A DNA stretch of 64,000 bases, taken from Caprella mutica. Its lineage: Eukaryota > Arthropoda > Malacostraca > Amphipoda > Caprellidae. This document shows, one piece after another, positions 12,340-24,515 of this stretch. The position numbers were made by a program, and so were the translations under genes. Within the stretch, counting starts at the first letter, position 1, and every line of letters begins with the position of its first letter. The DNA lies in NCBI GenBank assembly GCA_947561585.1, contig CANNZV010000262.1, forward strand, positions 124,001-188,000, written 5' to 3'. The notes beneath the pieces are model-generated. The model did not search any database. It had not been told where the DNA came from and worked only from the letters and a program-made list of their open reading frames with translations.

Positions 12340-13690
12340 AATTAGCATTTGATTGTGATACCTTAACTATTCAACAATTTGAGATCAGGTATAATTATTA
12401 TTCAAATCAATAAACGAATGAAAATAGTAACACATGTAAATTTCGCCTGGTAGTTTCGTGAGCACTGATACACACCAGTACATTGATTGAAGTTTTTAAA
12501 CAATTACAAAAACTAGACCTTAAAACGTCAAGGTGGATGAATTCATCTTTTATTTTTTAGTAATATACATATGTAGATGCATTTAAGTAGTTTTTTGTGA
12601 CTGCAAATAAATATTGTACGAATGTTCTTCACCGTTTGAGTTCATCCCTAGTGAATAGTATTTGTATATACAAGCAGAGACGAGTTACTTCATGAGTATT
12701 ACTAAAGAAAATTCTAACAATTCTAAAATTATTCTTCAACCTATACAATTTTAAAAACAATTTTACGGCAAACTATGAATAATTATAATTATTTAAATAG
12801 TATATTATTATTAACCGTAGGTAGATCTATGTAATTTTTGTACTTATTATTCCCCACATGAGTGATATCGCATGAGCGAGCTAATAAGAACTTTAGGTAA
12901 AAAAATCCAATCAATAACCGTGGCTATAAAACTTATAGCATAACCTCAAATAATGTCGTTTTTCTGCACAGTACTAACTGAACATTCTCAAAGTGCAGAT
13001 ATTGTTAAAGACAATTCTGCCATCAATGGTATTTCATACTATATTGTTCTTAAGAATTATATTAAAATTATTTATAAGCCAAATTATTTCAGGAAAACTG
13101 CCAATAATTTTTCTTGCACCGCAGCAACAACTTTAAAGTTTTGTACATGCTGAATTTTTACAGCGCTGGTTTATTTAATTATTATTCTCCAGCTTTAAAT
13201 TAATGAAATTTGATAATAAGGTGCCGGTGTAAGATCTGTATTTGATGTATGTATGTTAAGGCATGCTTCTTGTGAATAGTTTCATTTAACTTCAATTGAA
13301 CAAAAGTTTTAAACAGCTGGCACATGCGATATCAGTAAAAAAATAAGTCAAGTATTACACATCGATTGTCGGATTATAATCATCTATAATTTAATTAATT
13401 ATAACAATTCGTAGCTTGCAATAAAATAATTAAATATAGTAGCAAATTTTATGATAATTTTGAATTATTGTTATAGATTTAATTGATAAAACTTCAACAA
13501 AAGCAGTTTTAACGAAGTTTTCAGTTTCATTTTACATAGGAAATGTTAAAATCCTATTATGAATAAACAGTGAAATGTTTCATGAAATTTGAAGCCTTTC
13601 CCAAAAGCAAAACAAAGAATAACTATCGGATATTTTATATCCAACTGCAAGAATTTAGAAGCTATGTTTTTTATACACTCACACTAATAC
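12340..13690 (+). repeat. Duplicated 5' flank of lectin-like copy 1, shared with copy 6
   Basis: Two blocks match the sequence upstream of copy 6. The first, about 12,350-12,640, matches 38,280-38,500 (shared AAAACTAGACCTTAAAACG). The second, about 12,840-13,060, matches 41,310-41,500 (shared TTCTGCACAGTA then TAACTGA(A/G)C(A/G)TTCTCAAAGTG). The spacing between the blocks is much larger at copy 6. This shows copies 1 and 6 derive from one duplication that carried at least 1.4 kb of upstream sequence. No coding exon is supported here. Confidence 0.6.
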
Positions 13691-13751
13691 TTATTTCACA
13701 ATCTCCGTTCAACAGTTCTAAAATATCAAGAACACAGTAAGAGAATTCACC
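13691..13751 (+). promoter_or_regulatory. Conserved proximal 5' block of the lectin-like gene family
   Basis: The approximately 30 bases before the ATG (TATCAAGAACACAGTAAGAG then AATTCACC) are almost unchanged before all six copies. A second block, ATTTCACAATCTCCGTTCAA, precedes it in copies 1, 2, 4 and 6. The inner block is likely 5' UTR plus start-codon context, and the outer block may be core promoter. This reading is inferred from conservation against diverged surroundings. Confidence 0.5.
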
Positions 13752-15519
13752 ATGAACTACCTCATGGATAGGATGATTCTCTCACAAGTGCTCGTGCTCC
13801 TGATGTTGGTTCTAACACCACCTCCTTCTGCTGCCCAAAACATATTCACGAGAAAGCCTGCAAAAACTGTTAGGAATTATGATACGTATACTGAAGTGGG
13901 AAGAGCTTGTGAGTTTTCCTATTCTTGATATAGACAGACTGGCATATATTTGAAATTTCTATAGAATTATCCACAGACTAATTTATATTTATTAGCAGTA
14001 GTTACGTTGAACAAAAATACAAACTGATTATAGAAAATAATTGAGGTATTCCAGAAGTGTTAGTCCATTTAGAGTCCTCGTGTATATGCTCAACTATGTT
14101 GGATCAGCCTAATTTTGTAAGAATTGATGAAATTTAAAGACAAATTTAATCAACTTATAACATAATCATCATAATCATTAATAATTCCCTATTAAATTTT
14201 GAGATTTTTCATGGCAATGATAGTTCTATCGATATCTATTAATTAAATTGTGTTTCTCATTGTAGAAGAGTCAAATAATTGTTAAGATTTTAATAGACTG
14301 ATACCTGTCGCACTAATTATTATAATATTACAAATATCATATTTTAATATTAAATATTTAATCCATAGATATGTTTATTTTCTCGGTAAATCATTATCTT
14401 TTGATATTAAGGTACATGCAAGAATATCTGTAATGGAAATCCAAAGTGCCACCTCGTGTCTGCAACCAGGCAATTAAATGGAAAAATTGGATGTCGATTC
14501 TCGAGTTTGCAACATGAAGAACTGGAAGATGATGCATCGGGAATAACCTATGTGAAAAGTAAGATTCTGAGTACAAATTTAATTATACAAAAATCAGCAA
14601 ATTCTAACAGTATTCTAGCAAACAGTTTCCTAATGTATGATAAGTCAATTTTCTGCTACAAACTATTCAGAAATTTAAAAAATGTTCGTCTGATATTAGC
14701 ATTCTATTCTATCTTTAAAATGAGATAGTAAATGAATATAGTTCTCAATATTGTTTGTTTAATTTGAATTGGTTACTTATATCACGAAATCATAATTGAT
14801 AATATACATTTACCATTCAATAGCTGGTCGCACTGATGAATGTGGTACACCGTTCACTCTTGTCAGAGGAGTGGGTTGCATCAACATCACAGTGCAAATG
14901 AACATCAATGAAAATGCGGAAGAATCTTGTCCAAAAGGCTCAAAGTTGTTCTCTCCAGCAACTCTTGCGATATTCGAAAACCTTAGACTGTATTTGTTGA
15001 GCTTTAGACCAGGTAATACTATTTTATATTGCATGATAATGAACCAAATGAATGAAGTCTAATAGACATCAACAGCTCTCGTAATTAAGACTCTCGTAAT
15101 ATTCCGATATGCATTTCCCAAATTGAAATGCTGGGTAAATAGATAAACACGTGAAGATTATCATTGAAGTTGTGCTTAATTTTTTACTTTATTCATTAGA
15201 TTAAAATATTAGAGTTTCCATCAATTTTAAAAATATATCAATTACAGATCCACAAAATAATCAATACCTTTGGATTGGTGCAAGTAAGAACTCTTCAGGG
15301 GCATACATTTGGACCTCAGGAGGATATATAGCAGGACCGGACCCAACTGATCCTCTGTCTATACCTAAAGGAACATACCCCTTCAGTCCAAATGAACCTA
15401 ATCACACTGGGAAGTGTCTACCCTTAGCTTTTCGTGTCACTGGTCATTACCGAAGCTACTTCTACTTGATCGATTCTAGCTGTAGTGGTAATTATAGAAG
15501 TATTTGCCACAAAATTTAG
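13752..15519 (+). CDS. Secreted C-type-lectin-like protein, array copy 1
   Basis: Exons 13,752-13,908, 14,412-14,558, 14,824-15,012 and 15,248-15,519 join in one frame (all introns GT-AG, phase 1) to give 254 residues. Residues 1-28 are a signal peptide (hydrophobic core LVLLMLVL, cleavage after SAA). Exon 2 makes a Cys-rich module (C53, C55, C59, C65, C80). Exons 3-4 form a long-form C-type lectin-like domain: C108-C120 is the N-terminal pair, C137 and C251 the outer pair, C221 and C243 the inner pair; LWIGA (172-176) is the WIGL motif and E214-P215-N216 sits where the mannose-type calcium triplet lies. The WND partner is replaced by LID, so calcium-dependent sugar binding is uncertain. N-glycosylation sequons occur at N122 and N179. 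An AATAAA lies at 15,647. The family pattern is secure; the ligand and role are unknown. Confidence 0.9.
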
Positions 15520-15646
15520 GTTTTTTGATCACCTTTTGATCAACTATCTCACGATAATTAAATGTCACGGAAATTTGATGTAAAAGAGGAGTAGCACATG
15601 CAGGCCAGAAGAATTTATTCCTTGTATAATAAGGAAATATCCCAGG

Positions 15647-15652
15647 AATAAA
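15647..15652 (+). terminator. Polyadenylation signal of lectin-like copy 1
   Basis: An AATAAA hexamer lies 128 bp downstream of the stop codon, inside a small inverted repeat (CCCAGGAATAAAGCATTC, then TTTCCTGGG). Confidence 0.5.
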
Positions 15653-15899
15653 GCATTCTTTCCTGGGAATAGTTTGACCTGTGCTGTCTTATGTTGTCTC
15701 CCTCTTTTTACATTTAAGAAAAGGCACAAATTTACTCTTTTTAAATGTTTTAAGAGTTGATAGAATTAATTATTCAAAAAACATCACTTCTGTTGACAGC
15801 GATTATAATAAATTTGTGTGAATTTTATTATTAGTATTATTTGTTGACAAAGCATAACAATAATTTAATGGAAAACTTTAACATAAACACAACATAATT

Positions 15900-16240
15900 G
15901 TAACCTTACCGAACTAATTTTAACGTACTAACAGTTATTTTATCGAAATCTTATTGTTATCTTTAACATTAATTTTCATCTTAATAGTAATTTTAAAATA
16001 ATAACAGTTTTATCGAAATGTTAATTTCATCATAATAGTATTTTTTCACCAAAATAGTAATTTCAATCGTAATAGTAATTTCATCGTAGCTAATAGTAAT
16101 TCTTTTGTAATATTAATTTTTCTGGTATTATATTTTCAGTAATAGAGATTTCATCACAATAGTACTTTACCGTAATAGTATTTATTTCGGAGTAAAAATT
16201 ATATTTCAATATTATTTTTATCACAATATTATTTTTATCG
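15900..16240. repeat. Degenerate 17-bp repeat downstream of copy 1
   Basis: Scattered units of the form (T)CGTAATAGTAATTTTA with many substitutions. The same repeat lies at a matching place, a few hundred bases past the stop codon, behind copies 3, 4 and 5, so it was part of the ancestral duplicated unit. Confidence 0.7.
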
Positions 16241-16269
16241 TTATATTTTATCATTATTATAACATTGCC

Positions 16270-17215
16270 ATATACCACAACGTCAAACTTTCAAATTTTT
16301 AGTAAGTAAGCCATGGAGAGCTATATTCTTAATGCATACTAAATCGTCGGTGAACATTAAAATCGATGAGCCATTCAGAAACAATTAGTAGGGCGTTGTC
16401 ATGACGCTTGGTAGTTCCGTGAAATGCGTTGTAACGCTTTAGGGGACTGACTGTCTGAATTAAGAATAGGGTTTTCATATTGAAGAGAAGTTTAGAACTT
16501 GAAAGAGTTTTATGGGAATACATCCTAAGTTTCTGAACAATCTTCGTCAAAGACATCTTTAAAAATTCGCGCTGAAAAAAATATCAAAAAGGGAATCTCT
16601 TTACATCGTTCTTTTCAGATAGAAACAAAACAATTTCACCATCACGTTTAGAAATTTTCACTCTTTAAATCTGTATAACGTTTTTGTCGAATTTCTCAAT
16701 AAAAATTCGCCTCCTCCTCTTAAAAAATATACATAGATTCATTTTGAGTAATTTGAAGTGACTGTTAATATTCACCAACTTTAAACTTCAAACTAGTGGA
16801 ATGTTATTTTATAATAACGGCTAGGGTCAGATTATCAGACTAGGGATTTAAAATCATTATTTACAATAGCCCCCTCATTGTTCTTTTTTATATTTCAGCT
16901 AAAATTATTTTTGTTCAGAATGACTCTCATATTCTTCATATTGCTTTGTTATTCTTCCTCAACTTCTTCCAGGTATTTTCCTCTTCTCTTAGCCTTGTCA
17001 TATCCATGGGTAAGCAGACTGACGGTGTAGGTCTCTATCCATTTATGCCAATTCTTGCCATCCATGCACTATAGGTAGACTCGGTAATCTGTGGTCGCCG
17101 AGTTATTGACCTAGTGCATGGACCCCTCTTCAACAAGGCCTTCTTCTATTCATGAATTTTTCTTCTCTTCATATACCTAGTTGTGGATAGAGACAACTCT
17201 TAAACACCTAAAATA
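16270..17215 (+). repeat. Duplicated upstream block (belongs to truncated copy 2)
   Basis: This segment matches 19,494-20,850 upstream of copy 3. Shared landmarks in order are GTCATGACGCTTGGTAG, AAGTGACTGTTAATATTCA-like, GGTCTCTATCCATTTATGCC, ATCCATGCACTA and GAGACAACTCTTAAACACCT. Shorter matches occur before copies 4 (25,990-26,330) and 5 (32,320-32,670). It also holds an internal inverted pair (AGGTCTCTATCCA against TGGATAGAGACAA). It is non-coding. Confidence 0.75.
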
Positions 17216-17494
17216 ATAATGATAATTTTTATTTGTATTGATGATAGATTTGTTCCGTTCAAACTGAATTTTAATATTGAAGAGAAATACATGGGTGGCA
17301 ATGAAAAATTAAATTATTTCTTCAAGCTTTCGATTTTTTCAAAAACTCATCCTCAGGAAAACCTTAATATATCTTAACTCTACAATATAAATAAAAAAAA
17401 TTCTTCAATCTAGGATACAGACATGAATAAATATCACTAATTTTCCAATTAATTAAATAAACAGATGAACTTAGTAAAAAACTATCCACCCACT

Positions 17495-17620
17495 TGGAAA
17501 TAGGAGCAGGTTCGAGGAAGCGGTTAAGCCGATCGAAGTAATCTCCCGGCAGTCAAGGAGCGACGAGAGCGCAGCGTGGGAGCCAAACTGACCGCTTTGG
17601 GAACATGCTCCTATTTGCCC
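17495..17620. repeat. GC-rich fold-back segment
   Basis: A GC-rich island stands out in AT-rich DNA. Its arms are inverted matches: GGAAATAGGAGCAGGTTCGA on the left, and on the right ACCGCTTTGGGAACATGCTC followed by CTATTTGCC. It resembles the core of a small inverted-repeat element. A 62-codon minus-strand frame across it is not supported as a gene. Confidence 0.5.
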
Positions 17621-17812
17621 AGCGCGCTGACTAACTGCTGATGCGTGGTCCTTAGCCAAAACTGATATATTAGTAATGTAATATTAAAGTCGTGGCTACG
17701 TCCCCCTCATCCGCAGTGAGGCAGCATTTATGAATATTATTCATCATAACAAAGTATAGCCAAAGAATATTTTATGAATATATGATCGAATATAAATTTA
17801 GATGCATTATTC

Positions 17813-19225
17813 GGATCTCTTTACTTTTACGTCCGAGAAAAAAGTTCGAACCGTAAAAGTAAATAAAAAAAAATCGGATCTTAAAATGAAGAACAAATTT
17901 TGAAATCAAAATTGTTCATAAATTTTCAAACATTCAGGCTTGTAAATATAATACCGCTGATACGCGTTGTATCTAATATATTAGGATTTCCAATATTTGT
18001 AAGATGTATGTACGGAGTTCTTTGGCGGTGACTGTTAATAAATTCTGTACCAACTTATGTATAAGGCTCGTCACTGCTACGGAACTCCACGTAAAATAAC
18101 TTTATTTCGAGTATCGACATATATTTCTCTGCCCTGATGCGGTGATGTACAATGTATCTTCGCATCTGGAAACTGGTCTGCAACTCTGGATCCACTTGTG
18201 CATAGTCGGGCAGAATCCTCACACACACTGATGTGGCTAGTCAATTGTACAGCGTCCTCATCATATCTATCTAAATTAGCCTTGTATTAGCTATGGCAGG
18301 CTAAAACTTTACCACTATGTGAGACGTCTGGAATTCGCCACCGGAAGACATTTGTTCCAGGCTTACCGCTGTATCAAGGGTATGTGATGTAGCCTACTTG
18401 TTTCTAAGTCTGGTACAGTGAGGTTATTAATTTAACGTGGTGTAAATCGTTCCTTCCCTACCATTCATTGAATTACATACCATATATAAAATTAATACCA
18501 TTCAATATTTAATTAGCATAAAGCTGCCAAATTACTCCATTACTCTTATTACTTGTTGGATAATCTTATTCCAGTCGATATGATAATATATATTATCATA
18601 TCATGAATTACTAACTTACTATTACTCTTTATGTTCTATCGAACTAAATTACCTTTAATTACAATTAAGTAACCATAAGGTTACATTACTAAAACTAAAG
18701 TACTTTATTAAATCCTTTCTATTTTCATTCTCATAGTTTCATTCCACAACTTAATTATTCTATTTTTCTATCTACAGGTGATTGTCAGCGAAACACAGCT
18801 GCGCTCCTTCATCTGCCGTACTTCATCATGTTATAGTTTTAAACTTTAACTTTTAACTGTTATTAATACTGTTGCAGTTTGTACTTCATCATAATAAAAC
18901 TTTAGTATTTGATCAATTTTTGTTATATACCTTTTTATAAGCTATAACTATTAAATAATTACTGAAGTACTAAACTAAAATTGAATAACCAGTACTAAAA
19001 TTAAATAACTTAAATTACTAAATTCAAGATACGTTGACCCATATAAGGATATCAAATTTTTTATACTACAATTTTCAAGATGTAACATTTTTCAATGGAA
19101 AGGTCATTTTTTAAGAAAAGTAATACATGAAAATATTTATAAAAAAAAAATCAGACCTTGAAAGTAAATCAAAATAATGTTCGGACAGTAAAAGTAAATT
19201 AGCCGTAAAAGTAAAGATATCCCCC
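17813..19225. mobile_element. 1.4-kb non-autonomous DNA transposon with 8-bp target duplication
   Basis: The ends are inverted: GGATCTCTTTACTTTTACG on the left and CGTAAAAGTAAAGATATCCC on the right. Both carry sub-terminal GTAAAAGTAAAT repeats. The element is flanked by the direct repeat CATTATTC (17,805-17,812 and 19,226-19,233). The paralogous flank of copy 3 holds the uninterrupted site (about 21,052-21,065, CATTATTCTTCC), which fixes both boundaries. No transposase frame is present. An 8-bp duplication is typical of hAT and P-like elements, but the ends do not settle which. Confidence 0.85.
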
Positions 19226-19316
19226 CATTATTCTTCCATTAACTCATAATTATATAGATTTCACAATTCTCGTTCAATAATTTTTAAATACCAAGAACAC
19301 AGTAAGAGAATTCACC

Positions 19317-19442
19317 ATGAACTACCCCATGGATAGGATGATTCTCTCACAAGTGCTCGTGCTCCTGATGTTGGTTCTAACACCACCTCCTTCTGCTGCC
19401 CAAAACATATTCACTTTAAGGACTAAGCTTAAATTTAAATGA
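19317..19442 (+). pseudogene. Lectin-like array copy 2, truncated inside exon 1
   Basis: The first 97 bases are nearly identical to exon 1 of the other copies: signal peptide through QNIFT, with one Leu-to-Pro change at residue 4. The sequence then switches abruptly to unrelated DNA and stops after 41 codons. No exon 2, 3 or 4 follows before copy 3, whose upstream flank starts within about 60 bp of the break. The simplest reading is an unequal exchange or deletion that removed exons 2-4. A secreted mini-peptide is conceivable because promoter block and ATG are intact, but nothing supports it. Confidence 0.85.
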
Positions 19443-19493
19443 ACTAAGAATATTAAATGAGCAATTTATATAATTTCATTGTCTCATGTCGTG

Positions 19494-21131
19494 ATAGCTA
19501 TATTGTCTATGAATACTATATCGTAGATGAACATTCAAATCGATGACCCCTGCAGAAATAATTAGTAAGGCGCAGTCATGACGCTTGGTAGCTCCGTGAA
19601 ATCGGGGGGCAAGTGACGCAGGGCGACTGTCTAAAGTGAAAAAAAAATCATTTTTTTTTGCTGTTGAAGTTGTAAATTTTAGAGAGTTTTTTGTGTATGC
19701 ATCCTAAGATTCTGAACAACCTAACACATTATTTGAAAAAACCAACCGATTTGACCAATGTATATTAACTTACAAGGTAGAGTATTGCGCAGGTTCATAT
19801 CAAGATGATTACAGTTATGTTGTAAAAGACGCTGGCTGGTGTGACCCATGATAATTATTTTTACATAGAAACACTGTATACTATTCATTCTTTTAGAATA
19901 AAATGCTTAAATTTTTTTTTACTAAACTGACTGTATTCAACATTGTGAACACTTTCCATACATTTGAGTAAGGTTTAATAGAGAAAAACGTGTTATTTTT
20001 CTCTTCAAAGTGAGCTTATGTAAGAGCTATCAATCCTGTCTTATCTTATTCTGTAAATATGTTCCTAATTCTTACATCTTTAGGAAGCCTAAATAATTTA
20101 ATTAAATCCATAACACATTTTTCATTGCATCCGCACACAGAACAAACAACCATGGCAAAAATTCTTATATAAAATTAACTTATTAAGTCAATGTATATAA
20201 TATTACATTTAATGTAATATTAAAGTGTTCGTAGGCGCTTTATTGTTTATCCACAGAAGAGTCTAAAATTAGTATCAAGGTGTAGCATACCTTGTAAGTT
20301 TATATACCTTGGATTTGAAAATCACATTTATAAAATTTCACTGTACAAATCTGTATTATGTTTTTGTCGAATTCTCTTCTTGAATAATTTGTTGTGGCTG
20401 TTAATATTCATCAACTTCAACCAAGTGGAATATCATTTGAATAAAGGCTAGGTCTGATTACCAGACTAGATGTACAAAATCATTACATAGTTACAATCGG
20501 GCCCTAATTGTCCGTTTATTTTATTTTTGCTATAAATAGATTTATTCAGAATGAAATATTTTTCCTCATGTTGCTGTGATATCTTTCCACAAATTCTTCT
20601 TCTCCTTTCCTTTTCTTTCTGACTTTCTATATTCATAGGTAAGCGGACTGACTGTGTAGGTCTCTATCCATTTATGCCTATTCATGCGATCCATGCACTA
20701 GGTTGTCACGTTATAACCATGTGGTAGACGAGTTTTGACCTATAGTGCAATTTCACTGTCTCCTCTTCTACATGGCCTTCTTCTTCTCATGTCTTTTCCA
20801 ATCACCTGGTTGTGGACAGAGACAACTCTTAAACACCTAAACATTGATATGAATATTCCTCATCATAATAGTTAATCGCTATAGTGGAATATTATTTGAA
20901 TCTTTTTGCAAAGAATCATTGGTATTCTAGAATCTTATGAAAATAATCTTCTTACAATTTTAATATGTAACATTCACAATTTTATAAATGAATGTATGAC
21001 AGAATATAGCACAAGATTATTGAGTATATATGATAAAATATAAATTTAGATGCATTATTCTTCCTATCACTCATAACTGATATATAAAATTCATAATCTT
21101 TCATATCAAGAACACAATAAGAGAATTCACT
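19494..21131 (+). repeat. Duplicated upstream block of copy 3
   Basis: Paralogous to 16,270-17,215, with the same ordered landmarks. At its 3' end it contains the uninterrupted target site of the 1.4-kb transposon found before copy 2. It also carries the conserved AATTCACTATG start context at 21,123-21,134. No gene lies in it. Confidence 0.7.
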
Positions 21132-22912
21132 ATGAACTACCTCATGGATAGGATGATTCTCTCACAAGTGCTCGTGCTCCTGATGTTGGTTCTAACACCA
21201 CCTCCTTCTGCTGCCCAAAACATATTCACGAGAAAGCCTGGAAAAACTGTTAGGAAGAATGATACGTATACTGAAGTGGAAAGAGCTTGTGAGTTATCTT
21301 ATTATTGGTATAAAGAGAAAGATATACGTATGTTAGGAATAATTAGGTAGTTATCCAAAGAGTCATTTTTAAAACTTATCAGAAGTTTTGTTAGTCGAAA
21401 GTATTCAAAATGATCTAATAAAATACTTAGGGTGTTGGTTCCACTTGAAGTCCAAATTTCTCGTGACTACCATTGGTAGGAACTGGTACCATGTTACAGA
21501 TTAATTAAATAAGTTTTCTTTGACATTAAAAATTTATTATCAGCAATAATAATTCCCTATCTGATGTCTAGATATTCGATAATAAAACATGCTCAAGACT
21601 TCTTTAACACAGTATAAATCGATGTTCATTCCATTACTTCATTACATTATTATCAAAAATGGTATTCAATTATTTCTTTCTTCCGGGTGCCTGGAAAGAG
21701 TCTTTAGAAATTCAATTCATAGATATCAGTTTTCTTATCAAAGCATTTATGCATTTATTATCTTCAATATCAAGGTACTTGCAAGGATATCTGTAATGAA
21801 AATACACAGTGCCACATCGTGTCTGCAACCAGGCAACCCAACGGAAAAATTGGTTGTCGGTTCTCGAGTTTAGAATACGAAGAACTAGAAGATGACACAT
21901 TGGGAACAACCTATGTGAAAAGTAAGATTCTGAATGCAAACTAAGTTATAATTTGAATTTTTTAATGGATGGTAAAAAAATTTCTTGTATAAAGTATTCT
22001 GAAATGTAAAAATAGTGTTATCTTGGAATCAACAACTTTGTAAATCGGTAATAAGTTGGAGAATGAGTCTAGTTATTGAGATATCAATATTAGTTGAATT
22101 TGATGTGATTTCATATATCTTGTAAGGACAACTGATCTTTATTTCGATAGCTGGTCGCACTGATGAATGTGGTGCACCGTTTACTCTTGTCATAGGAGTG
22201 GGTTGCATCAACATCACAGTGCAAACGAACATCAATGAAAATAAGGAAGAATCTTGTCCAGAAGGCTCAAAGTTGTTCTCTCCAGCAACTCTTGCAATAT
22301 TCGAAAACCTTAGACTCTATTTGATGAGCTTAAGTCCAGGTAAGAATATTTACCAATGCATGATGAAGAATCAATTGAAAGAAGTCTAAAAAACCTCAGA
22401 AGATCTCATATTATTAATACTCAGTCAAAATTCACCGTAATGTTAGAAGTATTACTAAATATGTGTAAAAAATTGAAATATGGTGTAAATTAAATAAAAA
22501 AAGTGAAGATTACCACTGAAGTTGTGCTTATTTCTTTACTTTATTCATTAGAGTAAAATATTATAGTTTCCATGAATTATAGTTTATGAATTATGTCATT
22601 TAACATTATTTTTTGTTTAAAAAGACATCATTTTTCCATATTATAGATCCCAACGAATTTCAATACCTTTGGATTGGTGCAAGTAGGAACTCTTCAGGGG
22701 CATACCTTTGGACATCAGGAGGGTACATAGCAGGACCAGACCAAACTGATCCACTGACTGTACCTAAAGGAACATACCCCTTCAGTCCAAAGGAACCCAA
22801 TTTCACTGGAAATTGTTTTAGTTTATCTTGGCGAGTTCCTGATGATAGCTACTATCACTTGATCGATATATCTTGTGTTAAGAATTTAAAAAGTATTTGC
22901 CATAAAATTTAG
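21132..22912 (+). CDS. Secreted C-type-lectin-like protein, array copy 3
   Basis: Exons 21,132-21,288, 21,775-21,921, 22,151-22,339 and 22,647-22,912 give 252 residues with the same phase-1 intron pattern as copy 1. Exon 1 differs from copy 1 at only four bases. Exon 2 encodes the Cys-rich module (TCKDICNENTQCHIVSATRQ). Exon 3 opens with GRTDECGAPF. Exon 4 carries LWIGASRNSSGAYLW and the EPN triplet in FSPKEPNFTGNC, ending in SICHKI. The exon 4 loop is two residues shorter than in copies 1 and 6. All six framework Cys of the lectin-like domain are present. The copy appears functional: no stops, and intact splice sites. Confidence 0.9.
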
Positions 22913-23269
22913 GCTGTTTGAACACCTTTTGACAAACTCTCCTACGAATATAAATGGCACTGAAATTAGATGAAAAAATGAAATGCAGTACTTTGATCTG
23001 TGTTGTCTTCACTTTTCTCCCTCTCTTCACAATTTGCTAGTTTTGACTAATTATTAATCTACTGATCTATTTAGCAGCAATTATAATATCGCACAAATTA
23101 ACTTTTATTGTCTTAAGATATTTTATCTATATGCATTATTCAATGTATTCACAATACATCTGATGATAGAGCTGATTCATTTCTCTTTCTAATTATTTGT
23201 TTTATTGTTGACATAGGATATTAATAATTTTATGGAAAACATTTCGAACAAAATAACAACGTAATTGTA

Positions 23270-23665
23270 ACTTTAACGAAATAGTAATTTTATTATCATA
23301 GTAATTTTATCCTAATAGTAGCTTAATTAATCGTAATGCTAATTTATCAAAATAGTAGTTTTATCGTAATAGTAATATTAACGTGATAGATACGTTATAG
23401 AAATAGTAATTTTATCGTAATAGTAATTTTATCGTAATAGTAATTTTATCGTAATAGTAATTTTATCGTAATAGTAATTTTATCGTAATAGTAATTTTAT
23501 CGTAATAGTAATTTTATCGTAATAGTAATTTTACCGTAATAGTAATTTTATCGTAATAGTAATTTTATCGTAATAGTAATTTTATCGTAATAGTAATTTT
23601 ATCGTAATAGTAATTTTATCGTAATAGTAATTTTATCGTAATAGTAATTTTATCGTAATTGTATT
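23270..23665. repeat. 17-bp minisatellite downstream of copy 3, expanded
   Basis: About 15 nearly perfect tandem units of TCGTAATAGTAATTTTA occupy 23,395-23,655, with degenerate units at the left edge. Degenerate versions of the same array lie behind copies 1, 4 and 5, so this one expanded after the gene duplications. Confidence 0.95.
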
Positions 23666-24009
23666 TTATTCATGATGGTATTCCTTACATAATATTATTT
23701 GTTTTGCAATTCGTTTGGAGTGGTTGTGATAATTTTATACAATCCCTGTTTCTTTTTATTAGCTTTCTTAGTAAAAGGTCTATCAAACATTATAAGTATA
23801 TTATTTCTCACGATACTTTGTAAGTATTTTATTAAGTTACATGCTTTTGCATAAAGAAAATCTTAGCTGTTGTTAATTCATTTTAAATGTTCTTCTGCTG
23901 TAAAGAATATATTGTTCTACTATTAATGCAAACATATTGTTTTTATATACAAAAACCAAAATGCTTAATTCAACTGTTATTCAGAAACCATTCGAAACCT
24001 AATTTAACA

Positions 24010-24515
24010 ATCATTTCTTATTTTTTCTATCTCCTCATTCTTGCTCTTCTCCACGTGGTAGCGGTTCCAGCTCTGGAATCTATAACCAGGGACAAATGAC
24101 AATCACCCGAATCATAAAATGTCCCAGTTTTCGAAATAGTATAAAAACGTCAATATATCGAAAAGAATAACTTGAAACTGTTGATTAATTAATATGAGTA
24201 ACTTTTGTAATGTATGAAATGCAGCACCTCGATAACAGATTCGAAACATATGAGTTTGGCTAGATTGGTGAATTCAAACATCTATACATACATATTTCTT
24301 ATCCGTAAGTTTTTACCTTTTTTCAACCTGTGAATTTCTTTTAACAAAAAACTCTGAAGTATGTACCTATCAATTATTGATTTATCAAAGTTCCAATGCA
24401 CATTTTACCTGACACAGAAATAAGCATCACTATTTCCTGGTATGGTGATAATGGAAATCCCAGGAGTTACTCATGATTACTCGAGATTGCGCAAGTGTCA
24501 GTTGCGCTTTTTATA
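24010..24515 (+). pseudogene. Decayed lipocalin copy inside the lectin-like array
   Basis: Three remnants occur in gene order. About 24,015-24,100 resembles the signal-peptide exon (CTTCTCCACGTGGTAGC, then ACCAGGGA). 24,211-24,264 matches exon 2 (TGAAATGCAGCACCTCGATA, then ACAG.TTCGAAAC) but meets an in-frame TAG. 24,402-24,515 matches exon 3 (CTGACACAGAAATAAGCATC). The acceptor before exon 3 has changed from TTTTAG to TTTTAC, and an internal deletion removes the middle of exon 3. Exons 4 and 5 were not found. The parent or sister is the intact lipocalin at 9,407-10,491. Confidence 0.8.

Noticed and set aside
14394..15062. Several small frames over exons 2 and 3 of lectin-like copy 1
   Set aside because: They are partial readings of the exons extended into introns, or the opposite strand of the exons; the spliced model explains them.
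17471..17659. 62-codon minus-strand frame and possible tRNA-like B box (GGTTCGAGG)
   Set aside because: The segment is a GC-rich inverted repeat. No cloverleaf or A box could be fitted.
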